The notes beneath the pieces are model-generated. The model was not told where the DNA came from. It worked only from the letters and a program-made list of their open reading frames with translations, and searched no databases. A stretch of 48,670 nucleotides of DNA from Alphaproteobacteria bacterium. GTDB taxonomy: Bacteria > Pseudomonadota > Alphaproteobacteria > SMXQ01. Location: contig JAOTVC010000004.1 in assembly GCA_029863585.1 (NCBI GenBank), forward strand, positions 1-48,670. Direction: 5' to 3'. Shown in pieces: positions 16,085 through 23,005 of this stretch. The stretch's first letter is position 1. Each line of letters begins with the position of its first letter. The position numbers and the translations under genes are program-made.

Positions 16085-17908
16085 ATGAGAAAACCCGCAC
16101 GCAAGGCCGCGACACCCAAGGAGGCCGTGGTCGATAAGCCGGTCCGCCTGCGCAAACGCAACCGGCCCGAATATGCCTCCGACGCGATGGCGGACACCCT
16201 CCAGGGCTTGGGATTCCGGTACGCCTTCCTCAATCCGGGGGCGAGCTACCGGGGGCTGCACGATTCGATCGTGAACTACCTCGGCAACCGCGATCCGCAG
16301 ATGGTCTTGTGCAATCACGAGGACGTTTGCGTCCACGCCGCCCAGGGCTATGCCAAGGCCAGCGGCGAACCGGCGCTTGCCATCCTCCATGACCTGGTCG
16401 GGCTGATGCACGGCACCATGGGGGTGTTTAACGCCTATTGCGACCGCCAGCCGGTGGTCGTGCTGGGCGGCTCCGGTCCCCAGGACCCCGAGAAGCGCCG
16501 CAGCATCGACTATCTCCATTCGGCCAATACCCAGGGCGAGCTGGTGCGCCCCTTCGTCAAGTGGGACGACGAGGCAGTGACGCCCGAGGCGGTCTGCGAA
16601 TCCATCGCCCGGGGGCACAAGATCGCCAATACCGGGCCGAAGGGTCCGGTCTATATCTCCATCGACGCCGGCGTTCAGGAAACCAAGCTATCGGGACCGA
16701 TCGAGATTCCCGACGCTTCCCTTGCCTGCAACCAGGCGCCGCCGCCGCCCGCCGCCAACCCGGCCGCCGTCGAACAGGCCGCGGCGATGCTGGTCCGCGC
16801 CCGCAATCCGGTGATTTCCGGCCAGCGCATCATGCACCGGCGCGAGGCGGCGGAACCGCTCAAGCGCCTGGTGGAGCTGACCGGGGCGGCCTATGTGGAG
16901 GACAGCAACGGCAACTGCCTGGCGAGTAACCATCCCCAGAACCTCTCCGGAATCCGCGGGGTCCTGGGCAAGGCGGACGTGCTGCTGGCCGTGGATTCGC
17001 CCGATGTCACGGCCCTGGTCAGCGGTTATTCGGCGCGGATGCGCGGCCATTTGGGCGGCACCGGCTCCGGCACCAAGATCATCGACTTGTCGCAGAACGA
17101 ATACGTGACCCGGTCGTGGTCCCGGGTGACCGGCAAGGTGGCGCCGACGACCTTGCAACTCCTGGCCGATCCGGTGGTCGGCATGGAGCAGCTGATCGAT
17201 GCGGTCCGCTCAGGTCTGCGCCGCAACAGCCGCGCCCGCGCCGCGGCCCAGGCCCGGCGCAAGCGCCACGCCAGCGCCCACGATGCATTCATGAAGAAGC
17301 AGCAGGCCACCTTGAAGGCGCGCTGGGACGAGGTGCCGATCTCGCCGCACCGCTTCGCCCATGAGGTCTTCCAGGCGGTACGGCGCAAACCGTGGCTGCT
17401 GACCAACCGGGGACACCGGGCATGGCCCGTGGGCATCTGGCAGTTCCAGGGCTGTGGCGATTACCTCGGCCATTCCGGCGGCGGCGGCGTGGGCTATGGG
17501 CCCGGCGCCATGGTGGGCGCCGCGCTGGCCGCCCGCGACCAGGGCCGCTTCCCTGTTGGAATCATGGGCGACGGCGACTTCCAGATGAGCTCGGGTGCCC
17601 TGTGGACGGCGGTTCACATGAAGATCCCGCTGCTCTGCATCATCAACAACAACACCTCCTGGTTCAACGACGAGCAGCATCAGGTGGAGGTCGCCAAGAT
17701 GCGCAAGCGCCCGGTGGAGAACGCCTGGATCGGCACGACCACCCGGGTGCCCGATTGCGATCTTGCCACCGTGGCCGAGGGCTGGGGGGCGTGGAGCGAA
17801 GGCCCCATCACTGACGGCGACCAGCTGGCCGCGGCCCTGAAGCGCGCGGTCAAGGAGGTCGAGGGCGGCGCCGTCGCCGTGCTGGACGTGCGCAACGCCT
17901 ACGGCTGA
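16085..17908 (+). CDS. Thiamine-diphosphate-dependent decarboxylase/synthase family enzyme
   Basis: A 607-residue, full-length three-domain TPP enzyme of the acetolactate synthase / benzoylformate decarboxylase superfamily. The ATG follows GGAGGAGGAAA. The catalytic Glu is Glu79 (CNHEDVCVHAAQGYA). The central domain spans about residues 220-375. The cofactor motif begins GDGDFQMSSGALW (Gly495-Asp-Gly) and ends with Asn521-523 (CIINNN). A basic extension (residues 1-28) and a basic linker (378-395) are unusual. The family decarboxylates 2-oxoacids or joins them. It is downstream of two oxygenase-like genes on the same strand, so it may process their 2-oxoacid product or supply their substrate. 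The substrate cannot be read from the sequence. Confidence 0.9.
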   Translation: MRKPARKAATPKEAVVDKPVRLRKRNRPEYASDAMADTLQGLGFRYAFLNPGASYRGLHDSIVNYLGNRDPQMVLCNHEDVCVHAAQGYAKASGEPALAILHDLVGLMHGTMGVFNAYCDRQPVVVLGGSGPQDPEKRRSIDYLHSANTQGELVRPFVKWDDEAVTPEAVCESIARGHKIANTGPKGPVYISIDAGVQETKLSGPIEIPDASLACNQAPPPPAANPAAVEQAAAMLVRARNPVISGQRIMHRREAAEPLKRLVELTGAAYVEDSNGNCLASNHPQNLSGIRGVLGKADVLLAVDSPDVTALVSGYSARMRGHLGGTGSGTKIIDLSQNEYVTRSWSRVTGKVAPTTLQLLADPVVGMEQLIDAVRSGLRRNSRARAAAQARRKRHASAHDAFMKKQQATLKARWDEVPISPHRFAHEVFQAVRRKPWLLTNRGHRAWPVGIWQFQGCGDYLGHSGGGGVGYGPGAMVGAALAARDQGRFPVGIMGDGDFQMSSGALWTAVHMKIPLLCIINNNTSWFNDEQHQVEVAKMRKRPVENAWIGTTTRVPDCDLATVAEGWGAWSEGPITDGDQLAAALKRAVKEVEGGAVAVLDVRNAYG

Positions 17909-17935
17909 TCCCCGGATTTGCCGGTGGCCGGCGGC

Positions 17936-19036
17936 TCAGGCCGCGGTCCGGATGCTGGGAGGAGGTTCGGAAATTTTAGGCAGGGTGACGGTCACCACCG
18001 TCCCCTGCCCGAGTTCGCTCTCGACCGTGATCGATCCGCCATGGGCGTCGATCAGCCGCTTGCAGATGGACATCCCCAGACCGTAGCCCCGTTCAACCTC
18101 GGAGGTGAGCGGATCGCCGCAGACATAGGGATCGAAGATATTATCCAGGATGCTTTGCGGGATCCCACTGCCGCAATCCGAGACCACCAGCCGGGCACCG
18201 CCGTCCGCCATGCGGTCGATGGCGACGGTGATGGGGGCATCGCGCGGCGTGTGCTTGGCCGCGTTGGTGACCAGATTGAGGGTCACCTGTTCGATGGCGC
18301 GGCGGTCCAGGACGAAGACGGTATCGTCGGCGCCCATCTCGACGGTGATGCCGTCGCCGCGGCGCAGGCCCATGCCCTCGACCTTTTCGATGCATTCCTG
18401 GACGAGGGTGCTGAGGTCGACTTGTTCAAGGCGCAGATCGAGCTGCCCTTGTTCGATCCGCGAAAGATCCAGCAGGTCGGAGATCAGATCGTGCAGCATG
18501 CGGCCCGAGGAATGGATGTTGGCGGCGTAGTCCCGCATCCGGTCCGGTTTGTCGGCGATCGGCCCCATCTGCATGAACTCCGAATAGCCCAGGATGGCGT
18601 TGAGCGGAGTGCGGAGCTCGTGACTCATGGATGCGAGAAAGGCGGTCTTCTGTGCGCTCTGGACCTCGGCCTCGGCCTTGGCGGCTTGCAGCATGGCATC
18701 AAGGATCTCCAGCCGCCGGCTGGTGATCGCCAGCCCGGTGACGATGAACGCCATGCCGGCGGGGTAGATGTACCAGCCGTAATGCATATGGATCGGGCTG
18801 AGCCGCGCCTCCGCCGCCGCCACGCCGATCGAGCTGGCCAGCACGGTGATGGCGACCAGGCTGTAGAGGTGCAGCACGGCCACGATCCAGAAGCCGCCGA
18901 CGATCAACGCCACGCCGCGCTGGGCGCCGGCGCGCGAGAGCAGCGGCCAGCGGAGCACTGCAAGATAGGTGGTGCTGCCGGCCGCAAGGACCATGCAAAC
19001 GTTCACCACCAGCATGGTGGACCAGACAGGGGCCAT
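17936..19036 (-). CDS. Membrane sensor histidine kinase (orphan)
   Basis: 366 residues from the ATG at 19036; a GTG at 19102 would add 22 residues without changing the first membrane segment. Three to four hydrophobic segments occupy residues 8-105. A short coiled linker leads to the HisKA dimerisation helix, with His139 in MSHELRTPLNAILGYSEF. The ATPase domain has LNLVTNAAKH (N box), SDCGSGIP (G1), the GYGLGMSICKRL (G2) segment and a GQGTVVTVTLP end. No response regulator is adjacent. No periplasmic sensor domain is present, so it probably senses through the membrane segments. It converges on the TPP-enzyme gene, 27 bases away. Confidence 0.93.
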   Translation of the reverse strand: MAPVWSTMLVVNVCMVLAAGSTTYLAVLRWPLLSRAGAQRGVALIVGGFWIVAVLHLYSLVAITVLASSIGVAAAEARLSPIHMHYGWYIYPAGMAFIVTGLAITSRRLEILDAMLQAAKAEAEVQSAQKTAFLASMSHELRTPLNAILGYSEFMQMGPIADKPDRMRDYAANIHSSGRMLHDLISDLLDLSRIEQGQLDLRLEQVDLSTLVQECIEKVEGMGLRRGDGITVEMGADDTVFVLDRRAIEQVTLNLVTNAAKHTPRDAPITVAIDRMADGGARLVVSDCGSGIPQSILDNIFDPYVCGDPLTSEVERGYGLGMSICKRLIDAHGGSITVESELGQGTVVTVTLPKISEPPPSIRTAA

Positions 19037-19321
19037 GCCGTTTCCCAATCCATAATCCTTGTTTGCCCGCGTCCGCGGAAGAGCAGCAAACCCCGCCCCC
19101 ACGATGCCGCTTTCGGTTGATTGACCTCAACTTCGTGTGGCGCAATAGGTAGCGCTTACAGGATAAAAGAACGCTTAACAGGGTCCCGACGGCGTCCGAC
19201 AAAAGCATCGAATGCACGAGGATTTCCGCGGGTTTCACGCCGGCTGCCTGGCCCCTGCAATTTGGCCTATACTGATAAGAAGAAACAGCCCTCCCTACCC
19301 CCTGGAAGCGGGAAAAGCGAC

Positions 19322-20293
19322 GTGCGCATTGCCACCTTCAACCTCGAGAGCCTCGATGACACCAAAGGCGGCGGCCCCAGCCTCGAGGCCCGAATTGAGG
19401 CGCTGGCGCCGCAGATCGCGCGCATCGACGCCGATATCCTGTGTCTGCAGGAAGTCAATGCACAGAAGCGCAAATTGGCGAAGACACGGGTGTTCTCCGC
19501 TCTTCAGGCCCTGATGAGCGCAACCGGACTGACCGGCTATCATCTCGCCGCCAGTACCAACCGCACGGGCACCGGTCCGCGCGACATCCACAACCTGGTG
19601 ACCCTGTCGCGCTACGCAATCGAGACGACCGAGCAGCTCTGGCACGAGCTTGTCGCCGAACCGCGTCATGAATTCGCGACCGGCGAGGATGCCGGAAAGG
19701 AGGCAATGCTGGCCTGGGACCGGCCGGTGCTCTACACCCGCATCTCACTGCCCGATGCGGCGGTGTTGCACCTCTTCAATCTGCATCTGCGCGCGCCGCT
19801 GGCCTGTCCGGTGCCGGGCGCAAAGGCAGATCAGTTCGCCTGGAACAGCGTCGCCGCCTGGGCGGAGGGGTTCTACATGTCGGAGATCAAGCGCGCCGGC
19901 CAGGCGTTGGAACTGCGCCTCGCCGTCGACGGCGTGTTCGATGCCGATGCCGATGCCCTGATCGCGGTGGCGGGCGACTTCAATTCGGAGGAGCACCACA
20001 CGCCGGTGGAGATCCTTCGCGGCAGCGAGGACAACACCGCCAACGGCGCCCTTGCCGCGCGCGTCATGGTCCCGGTGGAACATTCCCTGGCCGCCGACCG
20101 GCGGTTCACGGTGATCCATCAGGGCCGGCGTCAGATGCTCGACCACATCCTGGTGTCGCGCGCGCTGTTGGGCCATTACCGGGGTTCGGAAATCCACAAT
20201 GAAGCGCTCGCCGACGAATTGGTGGGCTATGCGTCGGTCGATGCGTCGCCGGCTTCCTATCATGCGCCGGTGGTGGCGGTATTCGATTTCTAG
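19322..20293 (+). CDS. Endonuclease/exonuclease/phosphatase family protein
   Basis: 323 residues from the GTG at 19322, where similarity to the family starts (RIATFNLESLDD); the same frame stays open upstream to 19121, but that part is low in family features. Visible EEP motifs are FNLES, DILCLQEVN (metal-binding Glu), GDFNSEE (Asp/Asn) and the late RRQMLDHILVS. The final motif is usually SDHxPV, with the Asp-His pair acting in catalysis; here it reads SYHAPVV, so the Asp is Tyr. The substrate may be nucleic acid or a phosphorylated small molecule. It is divergent from the kinase and convergent with DoxX. Confidence 0.85.
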   Translation: MRIATFNLESLDDTKGGGPSLEARIEALAPQIARIDADILCLQEVNAQKRKLAKTRVFSALQALMSATGLTGYHLAASTNRTGTGPRDIHNLVTLSRYAIETTEQLWHELVAEPRHEFATGEDAGKEAMLAWDRPVLYTRISLPDAAVLHLFNLHLRAPLACPVPGAKADQFAWNSVAAWAEGFYMSEIKRAGQALELRLAVDGVFDADADALIAVAGDFNSEEHHTPVEILRGSEDNTANGALAARVMVPVEHSLAADRRFTVIHQGRRQMLDHILVSRALLGHYRGSEIHNEALADELVGYASVDASPASYHAPVVAVFDF

Positions 20294-20300
20294 CGGGCCG

Positions 20301-20320
20301 CCGCGCCGCAGGATGCGCGG
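20301..20320. terminator. Weak hairpin between convergent genes
   Basis: CCGCGC and GCGCGG pair around an 8-base loop in the short gap between the EEP-family gene (stop 20293) and the DoxX gene (stop 20321). There is no T-run, so terminator activity is uncertain. Confidence 0.3.
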
Positions 20321-20788
20321 TCAGAATTCCCGGCCGATCGCCCGGTCGATGGACAGGCGGCCGCCGCCGCGAACCGCGATGGCGGCGCACAGCACGGCCC
20401 ACAGCATGGCGTATTCATAGCCGCCCTTGTTCGCGAAGAACCCGTTGGGGAGATGCACCGTGACCGCGACCCCAAGCACGATGGCGGCGGCAAAGGCGGT
20501 GGGCCGGGTCAGGAAGCCCGCGGCGATCAGCAGGCCGCCGAAGAATTCGATGCCGCCGACCAGGGGGGCGGTCAGCCAAGCCGGCTCGAACCCCATCTTG
20601 GCGAAGGCCGCGCTGGTTCCATTGAGGCCGCGGCCGCCGAACCAGCCGAACAGCTTTTGCGCCCCGTGCGGCACCAGGAACAGGCCCGTGGCGAGCCGGA
20701 TCAGCGGCCAGGCGAGGGGAATGAGAGGTCCATACAGGCGCGACAGGAGCGGGATCAGGGGGCGGGTTCCGGTGCCGTTTCCGGCCAT
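20321..20788 (-). CDS. DoxX family membrane protein
   Basis: 155 residues with four hydrophobic segments. The first contains IRLATGLFLVPHGAQKLFGWFGG, the DoxX hallmark (xxHGxQKLFGWFGG). The second spans LVGGIEFFGGLLIAAGFLT and the third AFAAAIVLGVAVTVHLPNGFF, followed by a short last helix. DoxX proteins are small inner-membrane proteins tied to thiol or oxidative-stress responses and some quinone-linked oxidations; the exact role varies. It lies 47 bases downstream of the large membrane-protein gene and may be the last member of that block, although its function is not obviously linked. Confidence 0.9.
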   Translation of the reverse strand: MAGNGTGTRPLIPLLSRLYGPLIPLAWPLIRLATGLFLVPHGAQKLFGWFGGRGLNGTSAAFAKMGFEPAWLTAPLVGGIEFFGGLLIAAGFLTRPTAFAAAIVLGVAVTVHLPNGFFANKGGYEYAMLWAVLCAAIAVRGGGRLSIDRAIGREF

Positions 20789-20835
20789 CTCTCTCTCTCC
20801 ATCATTGGTCCGGAGGGGGAAACGCCGGGGCCGGG

Positions 20836-22965
20836 TTAGCTGCCTTCCCGCCGCCAGGCCCAGATCAAGGTGGCCAGCGCCAGCGCCAGCGCCAAAAGGG
20901 CGGGCAGCAGCGGGATTTCATCGACCCCGCGCACCACGTAATCGCCATTGGCGCGCAAGCCGATCCAGCCGCGTCCCGCAAGTGCCCGCTCCGGCCCCGG
21001 CCGGCGAATGTCCGGCAGTCCGTCCGCCGCCCAGACCACGCCGCCCCGGGTCGCCTTGGCCAGCGGTCCGAGCGCCTTTTCCGATGTCACGACGTCGGAA
21101 AACTCGAGCGGGTTGAGAGTGCCTGCGGCGGCATAGACGGTCTTCTTGCGGGCCGGGTCGGTGATCCGGTACAAGCCCGGCTCGGCGATGGTCAGCGCCC
21201 CCGTGGCCCGTCCGTCGCCGCGGTCGGTCAGCTCGAGAGGGCGGGTTTCCCCGCCCGGCGTCTGCAGGGTAACGGGGCTTTCGTCCTTCTTGAGACTGCG
21301 CCGGGTGACGGTCAGGCGGGTGCCCTGGATCTGGGCCCTGAGGTCTTCTTCCTCCAGGTCCGGTTCCTTCATCAGCCAATGCGCCGTGCGCCGCAGCAGC
21401 TCGGCCTGCGGTCCGCCGCCGTCGAAACCCCGCGCCCAAAGCCAGATCTGATCGGTCAGCAGTTGGGCGATGCGGCCTTTGCCGACCCTGTCGAGCGCCA
21501 AGACCGGCTTTTCGTCACGGCCCTCCATCACCACCACGCCGCGCCTGGCGGCGGCGTCGACCAGCCGGAACCAGCGCCCCCAGGTGGGTTCCTGGGCTTT
21601 CGGCCCGGAGCCCTTGCCGCGGAAGCCCGGCAGGTTGGCCGTCACCGGATGGCGGCGTCCGACCTCGGTCACCTTGGCGCGGAAGCCGCCGGTGAGCACG
21701 GTCGAGGTGGGGGCCAGCGGCAGGATGTCGCGGAGCGGCGTGCGGAACAGGCCGAGCGGAGTCGCCAGCGCCGGGCCACCCGCCTCCAGGATGGCGCCGC
21801 CGTCACGCACGTATTTGACGATATTGCGCAGGTAGTTGACCGGCAGCACGCCGCGCCGGTGATAGCGGTCGAAGATGATGAGGTGGAAATCCTCAAGCTT
21901 TTCTTCGAACAGCTCGCGGGTCGGGAAGGCGATCAGGGACAGCTCGTTGACCGGCGTGCCGTCCTGCTTGTCGGGCGGACGCAGGATGGTGAAATGGACC
22001 AGATCGACCGAGGGGTCGGCCTTCAACAGATTGCGCCAGACCCGCTCGCCCGCGTGCGGCAGGCCCGAGACCAGCAGCACCCGAAGCCGGTCGCGCACGC
22101 CGTTGACCACCACGGCGGCCCGGTTGTTGGCGGTGGTCAGCTCGCCCTCGGCGGGCTCGACCGCGACCTCGTACACGTTGGGCCCGGCATGGGCGACAGA
22201 CAGTTCCAGCGTGTGGCTGAAGCCGGTGGCGAGTTCGAGTTCGCGCTTTTCGGCCCCGTCACGGGTGATGGTAACCCGCGCGCGGCCGCTGCCGCCTCCG
22301 GATTCGGTGATCTTGAGGGTGAGGACCGCCTGCTCGCCGACGATGCCGAAACTGGCCGCCTGCTCCACCATCAGCCGTCGGTCGCGCAGGTTGCGGGTGC
22401 CGGTCAGGATGCCGTGAAGCGGCCCCTGAAAGGGAAGTTCCTTGGCGGCCTTGGGGGCATCGTGGATCTGGCCGTCGGTGATCATCACGGCGCCGGCGAA
22501 ACGTTGCGGTGGAATGTCCGCCATGATGCGCGCCAGCGGCTCGAACAGGCGGGTGCCGCGGTCGCGGGGCACGGTGGTTTCGGCGCCGGCCGCGGCGGCC
22601 GAAGTCACCGGCCGGGGCTTGCCGGCGCGTATCACGCGCAGCTCGATGGATTTGTCCTTGTCCAGCCGCGCGCGCAGATGGGCCAGTGCCTGTTCCGTCT
22701 GCTCGGCGCGCTGGCCGATGCCCTGGCTTGGGCTTTCGTCGACAACCACCACGGCGATGTCGGGCAGAGGGTCGCGCCGCTCCTGCTTGATCGAGGGGTT
22801 GGCGAGCAGCCCGACCAGCACGGCGATGGCCAGCGCGCGCAATCCCGTGCCCCGGGCCCGGCGCCACGCGGCGTAAAGAATCGCAACCGCGGCGAGGCCG
22901 CCCAAGGTCGCGATCACCGACCAGTCGAGCAACGGCGCGAAGACGATCTGGGTGTTCACGTCCAT
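20836..22965 (-). CDS. Large membrane-anchored protein of the MoxR/BatA cluster (class I glutamine-amidotransferase-like region)
   Basis: 709 residues. Two membrane segments sit at about residues 15-33 and 42-58, and one closes the protein (LLPALLALALALATLIWAW). The long part between is probably periplasmic. It includes DIAVVVVDESPSQGIGQR, which looks like a von Willebrand A-type strand lacking a full MIDAS, a strand-rich CARDB/Ig-like middle, and a segment RVLLVSGLPHAGERVWRNLL...DFHLIIFDRYHRR...YVRDGGAILEAGGP resembling amidotransferase-like domains fused to BatA-type proteins. The C-terminal region is beta-rich. It is downstream of BatA/DUF4159 with a 40-base gap. Its function is not established; an envelope complex role with the MoxR ATPase is inferred. 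Confidence 0.8.
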   Translation of the reverse strand: MDVNTQIVFAPLLDWSVIATLGGLAAVAILYAAWRRARGTGLRALAIAVLVGLLANPSIKQERRDPLPDIAVVVVDESPSQGIGQRAEQTEQALAHLRARLDKDKSIELRVIRAGKPRPVTSAAAAGAETTVPRDRGTRLFEPLARIMADIPPQRFAGAVMITDGQIHDAPKAAKELPFQGPLHGILTGTRNLRDRRLMVEQAASFGIVGEQAVLTLKITESGGGSGRARVTITRDGAEKRELELATGFSHTLELSVAHAGPNVYEVAVEPAEGELTTANNRAAVVVNGVRDRLRVLLVSGLPHAGERVWRNLLKADPSVDLVHFTILRPPDKQDGTPVNELSLIAFPTRELFEEKLEDFHLIIFDRYHRRGVLPVNYLRNIVKYVRDGGAILEAGGPALATPLGLFRTPLRDILPLAPTSTVLTGGFRAKVTEVGRRHPVTANLPGFRGKGSGPKAQEPTWGRWFRLVDAAARRGVVVMEGRDEKPVLALDRVGKGRIAQLLTDQIWLWARGFDGGGPQAELLRRTAHWLMKEPDLEEEDLRAQIQGTRLTVTRRSLKKDESPVTLQTPGGETRPLELTDRGDGRATGALTIAEPGLYRITDPARKKTVYAAAGTLNPLEFSDVVTSEKALGPLAKATRGGVVWAADGLPDIRRPGPERALAGRGWIGLRANGDYVVRGVDEIPLLPALLALALALATLIWAWRREGS

Positions 22966-23005
22966 CGGCGCGTACCCCCCGGATTTATGGTGGCCGTGAG
23001 ACTGC

